Source: Gammaproteobacteria bacterium
GTDB taxonomy: Bacteria > Pseudomonadota > Gammaproteobacteria > Eutrophobiales > Eutrophobiaceae
Assembly (NCBI GenBank): GCA_030829955.1
Contig: JAURNY010000032.1
Span: forward strand, 62,001-126,000
DNA length: 64,000 bases
Direction: 5' to 3'
The notes beneath the pieces are model-generated. The model had not been told where the DNA came from, ran no database searches, and worked only from the letters and a program-made list of their open reading frames with translations. How positions within the stretch are numbered: position 1 is the first letter of the stretch; each line of letters starts with the position of its first letter. Positions 28,407 through 35,859 of this stretch are shown here, piece after piece. Made by a program: the position numbers and the translations under genes.

Positions 28407-28483
28407 GGCTATGTAGCTCAGCTGGTTAGAGCACGGCACTCATAACGCCGGGGTCGGTGGTTCAAGTCCACCCATAGCCACCA
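28407..28483 (+). tRNA. tRNA-Met (elongator, anticodon CAU)
   Basis: 77 bases including encoded CCA. The acceptor is GGCTATG/CATAGCC, the loop CTCATAA gives CAU, and the T arm is GGTGG-TTCAAGT-CCACC. The T4-A69/A5-T68 pairs match elongator tRNA-Met and lack the TilS determinants seen in tRNA-Ile2 at 19.5 kb. The anticodon stem CGGCA/CGCCG has a mismatch (A31 opposite C39), which is unusual. A copy of its last 45 bases, with two differences, lies at 29733-29777. Confidence 0.9.
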
Positions 28484-28486
28484 ATA

Positions 28487-28777
28487 TCAAATATTTTCTT
28501 TTCTGATCTCTATTGAACCATCTGCTTCATATAAATTATCTTCTATCAAACTTTTAGCTTTGAGCTCAAATATGGACCGTTTATTTTTGAGTATTCGCAT
28601 AGGATCGAGAGTTTTATCTTCGACAACCAAGCGTATTACATCCTGATGAATCCGACATAATACGCGCTTTTTATCTACATCAATCGCAATAGTCGCAATA
28701 TTCTGCATGGGATTCCATGACTCGAGTTTTGGAAAAGAAATAATGGGATCAGTTGAACTATTGGTTTTATATGGCAT
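28487..28777 (-). CDS. DUF1488-like small protein
   Basis: 96 residues. The layout FPKLESWNPMQNIATIAIDV followed by CRIHQDVIRLVV and a helical tail resembles DUF1488 proteins, which start with a phrase like FP-x2-E-x-W and contain a C-x-I strand. No function is established. The gene reads toward tRNA-Met, ending four bases from its CCA. It is the first of three small minus-strand genes enclosed between tRNA-Met and a partial copy of it. A possible ribosome site AGGAT lies upstream of the ATG. Confidence 0.6.
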   Translation of the reverse strand: MPYKTNSSTDPIISFPKLESWNPMQNIATIAIDVDKKRVLCRIHQDVIRLVVEDKTLDPMRILKNKRSIFELKAKSLIEDNLYEADGSIEIRKENI

Positions 28778-28821
28778 GTCGCGTATATCCTATTTGTTAA
28801 TAAATTAATAATGCTTCTGGT

Positions 28822-29097
28822 TTAAAATGATTTACGCCGATGGAATTTGTTTTTCTCTTTTGCCATATGCACAACCAGGTTGCGCCCATTCATAACTTTG
28901 CCATTCATTTCCAATGCAGTTTCTGCTGCAACTTGTTTTTCATAGGTTAAAAAAGCAAAGCCTCTAGATAGACCAGTATTCCGATCTGTAATTAATTGAA
29001 CATTTTCTAGTTCACCATATCTTGAAAATTCATCTTTAATATCATCAATATTAAATGACGAAACTAGGTTGCCCACATAAATCTTGTTCTGTTTCAT
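28822..29097 (-). CDS. Single RRM RNA-binding protein
   Basis: 91 residues forming one RNA-recognition motif. RNP2 is KIYVGNLVS at residues 4-12 and RNP1 is RGFAFLTY at residues 45-52, followed by GKVMNGRNLVVHMAKE and a basic tail. Such small bacterial RRM proteins (Rbp type) are often cold- or stress-induced RNA chaperones. It has a good ribosome site (AGAGGT) similar to that of the neighbouring cspA, and both are transcribed leftward. Confidence 0.93.
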   Translation of the reverse strand: MKQNKIYVGNLVSSFNIDDIKDEFSRYGELENVQLITDRNTGLSRGFAFLTYEKQVAAETALEMNGKVMNGRNLVVHMAKEKNKFHRRKSF

Positions 29098-29171
29098 ATT
29101 TATAACACCTCTATTTGTTTAGTACTTCTAAGAAGTAATCTTTTTCAACCACCAAACTTCTATGGCGATAG

Positions 29172-29200
29172 AGAAAAAAAAACCCTGCATGTGCAGGGTC
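29172..29200 (-). terminator. Intrinsic terminator of cspA
   Basis: On the minus strand ACCCTGCA-CA-TGCAGGGT forms an 8-bp stem followed by nine T residues. It lies just downstream of cspA and would separate it from the RRM gene. Confidence 0.9.
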
Positions 29201-29220
29201 TTTGTCATATCTTTGTGAGC

Positions 29221-29424
29221 TTACTGTAAACTCACGCCAACAGCACTTGGTCCTTTTTGACCATTCTCTATCTCGTAACTAACTGTTGCTCCCTCCGGAA
29301 GAGATTTGAATCCATTACCTGTAATCCCAGTATGATGAACAAAAACATCTTTACTGCCATCAGTTGGGGTTATGAAACCAAAACCTTTACCATCGTTAAA
29401 CCATTTTACTGTACCTGTTGCCAT
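29221..29424 (-). CDS. cspA: Cold-shock domain protein, CspA family
   Basis: 67 residues, a single OB-fold cold-shock domain. RNP-1 is KGFGFITP at residues 13-20 and RNP-2 is DVFVHHT at residues 26-32. The start [11 protein letters not shown] is the typical form. It binds single-stranded nucleic acid and melts RNA structure. AGAGGTAACC precedes the ATG, and an intrinsic terminator follows. Which paralog (cspA, D or E) cannot be told. Confidence 0.95.
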   Translation of the reverse strand: MATGTVKWFNDGKGFGFITPTDGSKDVFVHHTGITGNGFKSLPEGATVSYEIENGQKGPSAVGVSLQ

Positions 29425-29732
29425 TTCGGTTACCTCTATTGATTAATAAAAAATGTATTAGCAAACTTGATAATGAAAAAAATACTGGAAGGACTGTTGC
29501 AATACATTGCGAGGAACTGTCAGAAATCGTAACAAATAACGCTAATAGTACTACCATATAGTATATCTATATTAAAAGCTATCTATATATACGTTGAATA
29601 TAGGAATTGAATAATCTTGTGCCAAATTGAGATTGGATGAAACCTGATTTAACACTATTTGAACAGGGTTTTGGTACAAGACAAGTACCGCAAGTGACTG
29701 TTTTAGTTAGTTGTGAATAATTTCAGTTCGAG
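29425..29732. other. Gene-free region upstream of cspA
   Basis: About 300 AT-rich bases with no supportable gene. By family precedent it probably includes the cspA promoter and a long cold-shock 5' leader on the minus strand. I do not see a clear cold-box or promoter. Confidence 0.4.
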
Positions 29733-29777
29733 CTCATAACGCCAGGGCCGGTGGTTCAAGTCCACCCATAGCCACCA
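29733..29777 (+). repeat. Duplicated 3' half of tRNA-Met (att-like repeat or tRNA relic)
   Basis: 45 bases, from CTCATAACGCC through the T arm to GCCACCA, match the 3' part of tRNA-Met (28439-28483) with two substitutions. The 5' half of the tRNA is absent. This is the geometry left by a site-specific integrase that targets a tRNA 3' end. The enclosed 1.25 kb has only three small genes and no integrase, so it is a relic or a simple duplication. Confidence 0.8.
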
Positions 29778-29946
29778 TTTATTCTCTTTAAAACAATATA
29801 TTAAATATGGATTAAGTATTTTTTGTAGCATAGTTTCTCAGAAAAATACTATATGACATTGCATGTCAAAAGCTATGCATTTCTCGCATGGTAAACTGGT
29901 TAGCCTCAATAAGATTACTTATAACAACAGCGGCTTATTAATCAGC

Positions 29947-30141
29947 TTAAAATCGAACATCCGCCCAACTTTCTATGTCCCCATTTATGATTAAAACAAA
30001 CCCATTCTCAGTCTTGCCTAAGTAAAAATCAGCTCATCAGTCTTCTTCAGTTTGATTATCAACGCAGATGATGAATCAGCATTTGAATATAATTTCACCC
30101 CATTGATTTTGTCGCACACGATGTCACTAGCATTAAAAGGA
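29947..30141 (-). pseudogene. Fragment of a decayed SH3-like protein gene
   Basis: On the minus strand one frame reads SDIVCDKINGVKLYSNADSS and then IIKLKKTDELIF before a stop. A one-base shift continues it as YLGKTENGFVLIINGDIESW and a stop at 29947. The pattern (LxxxxSxxSxxIxxLKKxDELxxLG...GDxxSWADV) resembles bacterial SH3 domains. The start is not found. Weak evidence, so low confidence in family. Confidence 0.45.
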
Positions 30142-30148
30142 AAGCCAT

Positions 30149-30178
30149 AAAAAAAGGTCCTGTTTAGGACCTTTTTTG
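30149..30178. terminator. Bidirectional intrinsic terminator
   Basis: AAAAAAGGTCCT-GTTT-AGGACCTTTTTT gives a strong stem with T runs on both strands. On the minus strand it lies directly after the downstream cytochrome c gene. Confidence 0.9.
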
Positions 30179-30198
30179 TTTTTTAACAATTATACGTT

Positions 30199-30537
30199 TT
30201 ATGGCTTCGGTAGAACTGTTAAGCCTTCTTGCGCCTCAAAATAAGCAGCCAAATCTTCCATATCCTCATCAGATAATGCAGCGGCCATTCCTGACATAAT
30301 CGGATTCTGTCTGTCACCTGATTTATAATCTTTAAGTGCCCTAACAATATAATCCGCATATTGTCCGGCTAATGTTGGGTTAAAAGGTATCTCGCTTTTT
30401 CCACCCACCCCATGGCATGCTGCACATGTCGCAGATTTTTCTTTCCCAGCTGTAATATTGCCTTTGGCACTCACAATATTGGATGTAAAAATCAAGCCAG
30501 AAGCGATTAAGCATGAAATAAAAAGTTGTTTAGTCAT
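30199..30537 (-). CDS. Periplasmic monohaem cytochrome c
   Basis: 112 residues with a Sec signal (about 1-24, ending VSA). One haem-binding motif CAACH is near residue 37, and a distal Met ligand is likely in NPIMSGMAAALSDEDMEDLA. The sequence resembles half of a cytochrome c4 or a class I c553-type electron carrier. It is paired with a second, similar monohaem cytochrome 17 bases upstream, which suggests a tandem duplication or a split c4. The electron partner is unknown. Confidence 0.9.
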   Translation of the reverse strand: MTKQLFISCLIASGLIFTSNIVSAKGNITAGKEKSATCAACHGVGGKSEIPFNPTLAGQYADYIVRALKDYKSGDRQNPIMSGMAAALSDEDMEDLAAYFEAQEGLTVLPKP

Positions 30538-30554
30538 TGTTTTCGCTCCTCTGA

Positions 30555-30884
30555 TTACTGAACGCTATTAATATATGCAGCAATATCTGACATATCTTGA
30601 TCAGACAAATTCACAGCGTTTGCCTGCATGGTTGGATGCCAACGTTGACCAGCTTTATAAGCCTTTAATGCAGCAACAATATAATCAGCATGTTGACCGC
30701 CCAATTTAGGTACATGGTAATTTGGTGAAGCGTTAGTTACTTTTCCAGCATGGCAACCCAGGCAGGTTTCCATCAATTTTCTGCCATTTTCGGCATCACC
30801 CTGTGCCATCGCCGGCACTGCGGCAAATATAACCACTAAAGTCAGGATTAATGTATTTATAGTTTTCATCATGAATTGACCCAA
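30555..30884 (-). CDS. Periplasmic monohaem cytochrome c
   Basis: 109 residues with a signal peptide (about 1-27, ending AMA). The haem motif is CLGCH near residue 41, and the distal region is WHPTMQANAVNLSDQDMSDIAAYINS. It shares the YHVPKLGGQHADYIVAALKA layout with the downstream cytochrome, where the match is NPTLAGQYADYIVRALKDY, so the two are related copies. An alternative start is Met5. They probably form an operon that ends at the terminator at 30.15 kb. Confidence 0.9.
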   Translation of the reverse strand: MGQFMMKTINTLILTLVVIFAAVPAMAQGDAENGRKLMETCLGCHAGKVTNASPNYHVPKLGGQHADYIVAALKAYKAGQRWHPTMQANAVNLSDQDMSDIAAYINSVQ

Positions 30885-31184
30885 TTTCGATTAATATTGT
30901 TATTTAAATCAAGATATACAAATTGATGTTTTATGATTAAAATTCAATCTGTTAGAGTAATTATTCTAGAACAAAAAATCCAGAATTACTATTGTCTAAT
31001 TCTCCAACATTATCCCGGCTACAACATTCCATGAATATTTCAACGGATTATCGGTAAAAGTTTTTTAAAAACTATTGATCTGAACAGTTTTGAAAATTCG
31101 CGACTTTATCTGGCCATAGATAATAATCTAAACTAGATTAAATTTAATGTAAGCAAAATAAAAAACTCTAACTGGAGTATCGAA
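30885..31184. other. Divergent intergenic region, cytochromes versus glutathione peroxidase
   Basis: About 300 AT-rich bases with no gene. It must hold both divergent promoters. I see only a ribosome site (TGGAGT) before the peroxidase gene and no operator I can name. Confidence 0.4.
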
Positions 31185-31718
31185 ATGAAATGTATAACTG
31201 TGACCCTATTTTTACTAACAATTTTTTCACAACAGCTTTTGGCCGAATGCCCTGATTACCTCAATAGCGACATTCGGTTACTCCATTCCGACAAGATGTT
31301 AAATATATGTCAGGAATTTGGCAACAACCCTATACTCATTGTTAATACCGCAAGCAAATGCGGATTCACTCCACAATTTAAGGAACTTGAATCCTTATAT
31401 CAGAAATTCAGGGATCGTGGATTAGTCGTGCTTGGTTTTCCAAGTGACTCGTTCAAACAGGAAATTAATAATGAAGAAGCTGTTGCCGAAGTTTGTTACA
31501 TCAATTACGGAGTCACTTTCCCCATGTTTTCAACCATAGAAGTTCGCGGTCGTAATGCTCATCCGTTGTTTAGAGCATTGGCTGCGCAATCTGATGAACC
31601 TAGCTGGAATTTTAATAAATATCTATTAGATAAAGATGGAAAAGTAGTTCAACATTTCGGCAGTCGCGCGAAGCCCGAATCTGCGGAATTTAAACAGTTC
31701 ATTGAATCTGCATTGTAA
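31185..31718 (+). CDS. Exported glutathione peroxidase-like protein (Cys type)
   Basis: 177 residues with a signal peptide (about 1-20, ending LLA), so a periplasmic form. The peroxidase site is NTASKCGFTPQF with peroxidatic Cys59, and the partner Trp is in SWNFNKYL. GLVVLGFPSDSF matches the Gln-bearing strand region, although the usual GFPCNQF has become GFPSDSF. It therefore lacks the resolving Cys and the canonical Gln, an oddity. The catalytic residue is Cys (TGC), not selenocysteine. Likely reduces hydroperoxides in the envelope. Confidence 0.85.
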   Translation: MKCITVTLFLLTIFSQQLLAECPDYLNSDIRLLHSDKMLNICQEFGNNPILIVNTASKCGFTPQFKELESLYQKFRDRGLVVLGFPSDSFKQEINNEEAVAEVCYINYGVTFPMFSTIEVRGRNAHPLFRALAAQSDEPSWNFNKYLLDKDGKVVQHFGSRAKPESAEFKQFIESAL

Positions 31719-31723
31719 TAGTG

Positions 31724-32251
31724 CTAGCGCTGCAAATATGCTTGCGCTTCTTCCTCTGCTAAACGAATTTGATCTCCAAACAATTTCGTATATCGGGCAT
31801 TTTCATTCAGTTTACGCCCTATTTTTCGTATTGGGTCTTGAAAATCAGGCGCTATACCTAAGATTCGTTTGGCAGCATTAGGGTTACCATTTTTAAAGGC
31901 TGCATATAACCACATATATGCCATCTGGTAATCCTTTTTAACAAATTCACCATTTTCATACATGCCGCCTAGATTGTATTGAGCATCAGCAAATTTATTC
32001 TTGGCAGATTTCTCAAACCACTCCTTCGCCTTTTCATAATTACGAGGCACGCCCAGTCCTAGATAATAATGAATACCAATATAATTCTGAGCTTCTGCAT
32101 TACCCTCTTTCGCTAATTGCATATATGCATTGTACGATGACTTGTAATCTCCTTGCTTGAATAATTCTTCAGGCGATGAATTCTTACTACATGCAAATAG
32201 AGATACAAAAAAGAAAATAAATAAATAAAGATAACCTCTTATATTACGCAT
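31724..32251 (-). CDS. Sel1-repeat lipoprotein
   Basis: 175 residues from the ATG at 32251; a GTG four codons earlier is less likely. It has a lipoprotein signal with SLFACSKN (Cys21). Two or three Sel1 (TPR-like) repeats follow, for example AEAQNYIGIHYYLGLGVPRN and ADAQYNLGGMYENGEFVKKD. Such repeats make protein-protein interaction scaffolds. The ATG overlaps the end of an upstream MscS channel remnant, so it was once that gene's operon partner. The specific role is unknown. Confidence 0.85.
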   Translation of the reverse strand: MRNIRGYLYLFIFFFVSLFACSKNSSPEELFKQGDYKSSYNAYMQLAKEGNAEAQNYIGIHYYLGLGVPRNYEKAKEWFEKSAKNKFADAQYNLGGMYENGEFVKKDYQMAYMWLYAAFKNGNPNAAKRILGIAPDFQDPIRKIGRKLNENARYTKLFGDQIRLAEEEAQAYLQR

Positions 32252-32565
32252 TTGCTTTATCACCTTGTTGCAGGAAAACTGTTTGTTCTGGCAATTCGAT
32301 ATTCATCTTTGCATCACTCAATAAAGATAAAATTACCTGATCGATTTTATATTTTAACTGATAGTATTTTCTGGTTGGCATCCAGTATTTAAACCTAAAC
32401 TAACACCGTGTTCTCCAAAACTTTCTACACCTAATGCGACGCCGGTCCTTTGGCGCGTTGTTCAAATTACAACAGTTGTTTTTCTGTGCTTTGAATTACC
32501 CTTTCAGAGTCTTCATCATAACTAATTATCAATGACTCTTCTAGAGTCAGGTTTTCAAATAAATT
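32244..32565 (-). pseudogene. C-terminal remnant of an MscS-family mechanosensitive channel
   Basis: Minus-strand reading gives NLFENLTLEESLIISYDEDS, SERVIQSTEKQLL, then a TAA, then FEQRAKGPAS. A shifted frame continues with GVALGVESFGEHGVSLGLNT. A third frame gives RKYYQLKYKIDQVILSLLSD and NIELPEQTVFL before the stop. This is the cytoplasmic alpha/beta tail of MscS-type channels. One nonsense codon and two frameshifts are seen, and the membrane part is missing. Confidence 0.8.
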
Positions 32566-32686
32566 TATAATAACTTATCCTATTATTTGATTATTCCAAA
32601 TCATGATTTTTTCTTAATCTTCATTAGTGAGCTTGGTATAGGCAAGCTTGATTTATTCTACAATATTTCCCATTATTGATATTAAT

Positions 32687-33682
32687 CTAGCATAGCAATA
32701 CTGATGAGCTTTTGAAGCCTAACCATACCTGTTGTCCAACATCGAGACCTAGCCCCAGAAAGGCATTCTGACTTATTACAACCTTAAATTCTTCTACGGC
32801 ATCAATAGTAACTGTCACCGTTCCACTATCATAGCCTATAGATTTAATCACGCCCTGATAATTGTTTTGCATGCTTGATTCAAGTTTGTCTCTTGATATG
32901 ACTATTTGTGCCGGATCAATAACAGCTTGCGATATCTTCTCTTTTATATGTTTATTTACTGAAATAATAATGTTGCCTGTATCAAACTGGTCAGCTTGAC
33001 TATTAACTTGTCCATGAAAAATATTCACAAACTCTGCTCTATTACATCTACCATTTTCTATGTTGTAAATTGATTCAGACAGGAGTTGTGCCTGACGATA
33101 GTTATGTGTTGTAAAAATAATCGTTTTACCCAGATCATCACGCAGTTTTACTATTAATGCCTCAAGATCTGCAATCGAATCCTTATCCAAAAAAGTAAAT
33201 GGTTCATCAAGAATCAAAATCTGTGGCTTGAGTACCAGCGCTCGTGCTATCGCAACTTTTTGTACCTCACCGCCTGACAATGCATTAACTGAACGTTGAG
33301 CTAAAGACGTAATATTCATTAACTGTAGCACTTCGGTAATACGACTATCCCGTTCTATTTTTTCTATATGTTGCAACTTTAAACCAAGTTCGACATTGCT
33401 TAACACATTACCATGTAACAAATATGGATTTTGCTGAACATAAGCCGATGTCTTTCTGAATATTGCGATATTGTTTTGGTTTAACAATTCAGATTGATAA
33501 CTCAGTTTGCCACTGGTTGGTGTCTCCAGAAATGCAAATAAATTTAGAAGACTTGTTTTACCAGAACCATTAGGTCCAACAAAGGCTGTGATACTCGCGG
33601 AATGTATTTCAAGACTTATTTCTTTTAGTGAAAAACCACTATCATAACTAAAACCGACATTATTCAACTGATATAACATCAA
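32687..33682 (-). CDS. tupC: Tungstate-type ABC importer ATP-binding protein with C-terminal TOBE domain
   Basis: 331 residues, longer than a bare nucleotide-binding subunit. Walker A is GPNGSGKTSLL near residue 36, the signature is LSGGEVQKVAIARAL, Walker B is ILILDEPFTFLD, and the switch His is in FTTHNYRQA. The C-terminal third looks like a TOBE (molybdate/tungstate-sensing) domain, with VISRDKLESSMQNNYQGVIKSIG and DVGQQVWLGFKSS. The upstream fused TupA-TupB gene overlaps it by four bases and supplies the partner subunits. Confidence 0.88.
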   Translation of the reverse strand: MMLYQLNNVGFSYDSGFSLKEISLEIHSASITAFVGPNGSGKTSLLNLFAFLETPTSGKLSYQSELLNQNNIAIFRKTSAYVQQNPYLLHGNVLSNVELGLKLQHIEKIERDSRITEVLQLMNITSLAQRSVNALSGGEVQKVAIARALVLKPQILILDEPFTFLDKDSIADLEALIVKLRDDLGKTIIFTTHNYRQAQLLSESIYNIENGRCNRAEFVNIFHGQVNSQADQFDTGNIIISVNKHIKEKISQAVIDPAQIVISRDKLESSMQNNYQGVIKSIGYDSGTVTVTIDAVEEFKVVISQNAFLGLGLDVGQQVWLGFKSSSVLLC

Positions 33683-35214
33683 CGGCTTCTCATCTGAAAC
33701 TGGTGTAACATAATATTCACAACGAATGCGACCAATAACAACATAAAGCCTAGTGCTAACGCGAATTCAAATTCGCCCTTACTGGTTTCCAATGCAATCG
33801 AGGTTGTCATTGTTCGCGACAAGCCTGCAATGTTGCCGCCCAGCATCATCGCAATACCAACTTCACCTATCGCCCGACCAAAACCGGTAACGATTGCGGC
33901 AATAAGCGCAAAGCGCACCTCACTTAAATAAATAATACAACGTTGAATAAAACTAGCGCCTAATGTAGTGCATGTCTTTGCCAGTCGTGGGTCAGCACCA
34001 TTAACTGCAACAATAGATAGATTCCAGATAACAGGTGTAATCAAAACACATTGTCCTAATACAATTGCAGAAGGCGTGTATAACAAACCATAGTCACCTA
34101 ACAATCCCTGTCTATTTAATAATCCATACAGTAATAAGCCAACAACGACCGTGGGCAATGCCATCAGAGTGTTTAAACAGGCCAATAAAAACTGCTTCCC
34201 TCTGAAACGATTTAAAGCGACAACAATGCCTAGAGGAATACTGATAATGGAAGCAAATAACACAGCCAGCAGTGATGCCTTTAATGATGTCCATACAACA
34301 AAATAAAGCTCAGCATCAAAATCAAACATCAATTTTGAAGCTGACACGATCGCATCAAAAAAATAATTTCCTTCCCTGACATCCACTTTCGATAACTGCC
34401 TATGGTCTGATAATTGTTTAGCTGGATAAAATAGAGGTTCAGCATTGACTCGATATTCATCAATTATCTGCTGTGCAATAGAACCTAGTAAAAATTCAAC
34501 ATACTTTTCCGCCAGTATAGATTGTGCAGTTGCATGTGTCTTTGGATTAATTGCTATAACATGATAAGGGTTTCTTAATTCTTCCGGTGATTCATAAATT
34601 AATTCCAGATCGAGTCTGTCATGAAAAGCTAACCAGGTTGCACGGTCACTCAATATATACGCCTGCTTTTCATTGGCGAGTAATAATGATTGTCCCATTC
34701 CCATGCCGGAGGAGATATACCATTCACCTGCTGGAATTACATTTATCTGTTCCCATATAGACAGCTCTTTTTTATGAGTACCTGATTCATCACCTCGACT
34801 GACAAACATCATCTGGTTTTGTTTGATAAAATTCAAACCTTCGATCGCCGAATCAGCCTGTTTCACTCTTGCCGGATCAGACTTTGGTCCAAGCAAAATA
34901 TAGTCGTTATACATCACTAGATGTCGACTGAGACCATGACCTTCGTCTATAAATGTAATTTCATCCTTAGGCGCATGGGTTAACAGAACATCAACATCGC
35001 CAGACCTTCCCAGTCGCAAGGCATGCCCACTTCCTATGGTAACAGTCTGCACCTTTATTCCTGTATGACTTTCAAAAACCGGATTTAGAAGAGCCATTAC
35101 ACCCGAATTGTCCGTTGTGTGTGTGATCGCCACTTTTAGCATAGGCAATTCGGCAGGGACTGAACTACATATGGTTAAACATAGTGCAAAAACTAGTCTG
35201 ATGATTCGCTGCAT
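33679..35214 (-). CDS. Fusion of tungstate-binding protein (TupA-like) and ABC permease (TupB-like)
   Basis: 511 residues in one open frame. After a signal peptide (about 1-21), residues 22-265 match TupA: AITHTTDNSGVMALLNPVF, GSGHALRLGRSGDVDVLLTH and HLVMYNDYILLGPKSDPA. Residues 290-511 form a permease with about five helices, including LNTLMALPTVVVGLLLYGLL and the EAA-like loop TTLGASFIQRCIIYLSEVRF. In other genomes tupA and tupB are separate genes. No stop or ribosome site interrupts the join, so it looks like a genuine fusion. The binding domain would be tethered to the outer face of the membrane. The downstream ATPase is TupC-like. Molybdate as substrate is an alternative. Confidence 0.88.
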   Translation of the reverse strand: MQRIIRLVFALCLTICSSVPAELPMLKVAITHTTDNSGVMALLNPVFESHTGIKVQTVTIGSGHALRLGRSGDVDVLLTHAPKDEITFIDEGHGLSRHLVMYNDYILLGPKSDPARVKQADSAIEGLNFIKQNQMMFVSRGDESGTHKKELSIWEQINVIPAGEWYISSGMGMGQSLLLANEKQAYILSDRATWLAFHDRLDLELIYESPEELRNPYHVIAINPKTHATAQSILAEKYVEFLLGSIAQQIIDEYRVNAEPLFYPAKQLSDHRQLSKVDVREGNYFFDAIVSASKLMFDFDAELYFVVWTSLKASLLAVLFASIISIPLGIVVALNRFRGKQFLLACLNTLMALPTVVVGLLLYGLLNRQGLLGDYGLLYTPSAIVLGQCVLITPVIWNLSIVAVNGADPRLAKTCTTLGASFIQRCIIYLSEVRFALIAAIVTGFGRAIGEVGIAMMLGGNIAGLSRTMTTSIALETSKGEFEFALALGFMLLLVAFVVNIMLHQFQMRSR

Positions 35215-35292
35215 GATTTATGATGATTTTCTGCTTTATTAAGCTTTATTCACTTTAACCGTATTGTATTTATGCTGTGTTGAACAAGCGAC

Positions 35293-35751
35293 ATGGCCAA
35301 TATAAAAATTGAATTCGACACTGATATTAACGACTATCACGAAGCCCGTAAATTTAAATTGCTTATAGACTCAATGCTTGCACAGAAGATTATCGATTCA
35401 TCATTAAAATCATTTGCGAGTGACATTCGAATCCAGCTAGAGGAGTTTATTAACAAACCAGAATTTGCCAATTTCGAAAAGGATGATCATGGTGCGCATC
35501 ATACAGCCAGTTATGATGAATCCTCAGGTGAAAGTTTCGCTCGTTTAATCAGAAATTTGGTTGGTCCTAGCCGACAGGAACTGGAATCCAGCAAACAACT
35601 TCAAAAATTAATTGCCCGTGCAGAGCGCGCAGAAATATCTGCATTTGATGCCCTGGCAGAATCGACCGAAATCTCGCTGGAACTCGATGAATTAAGCGCA
35701 AAGGTCAAACAGCTGGAAGAAGAACTGATCAGGATACAAAAAAAGCCCTGA
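35293..35751 (+). CDS. Unknown protein with C-terminal coiled coil
   Basis: 152 residues with no signal peptide or membrane segment. The first 60 residues are amphipathic helical. A His-rich acidic patch KDDHGAHHTASYDESSGE is at 63-80. The last 50 residues are a strong coiled coil with heptad Leu/Glu (ISLELDELSAKVKQLEEEL). It does not match a family I recognise. It is divergent from the tungstate importer and precedes miaB by about 108 bases. Codon use and a good frame suggest a real gene; function cannot be assigned. Confidence 0.65.
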   Translation: MANIKIEFDTDINDYHEARKFKLLIDSMLAQKIIDSSLKSFASDIRIQLEEFINKPEFANFEKDDHGAHHTASYDESSGESFARLIRNLVGPSRQELESSKQLQKLIARAERAEISAFDALAESTEISLELDELSAKVKQLEEELIRIQKKP

Positions 35752-35859
35752 TCATACTGTAAAATTGGCCAAAATTAGCTGAAATACTGGCTTTCAACTG
35801 GAAATCACCTGCCAGAAAGTGTAATTTAGCCTCCCTTTTTTACAGATATTGCAGTATTC

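Noticed and set aside
31185-31718. Selenocysteine glutathione peroxidase
   Set aside because: The catalytic codon is TGC (Cys), and no in-frame TGA is present.
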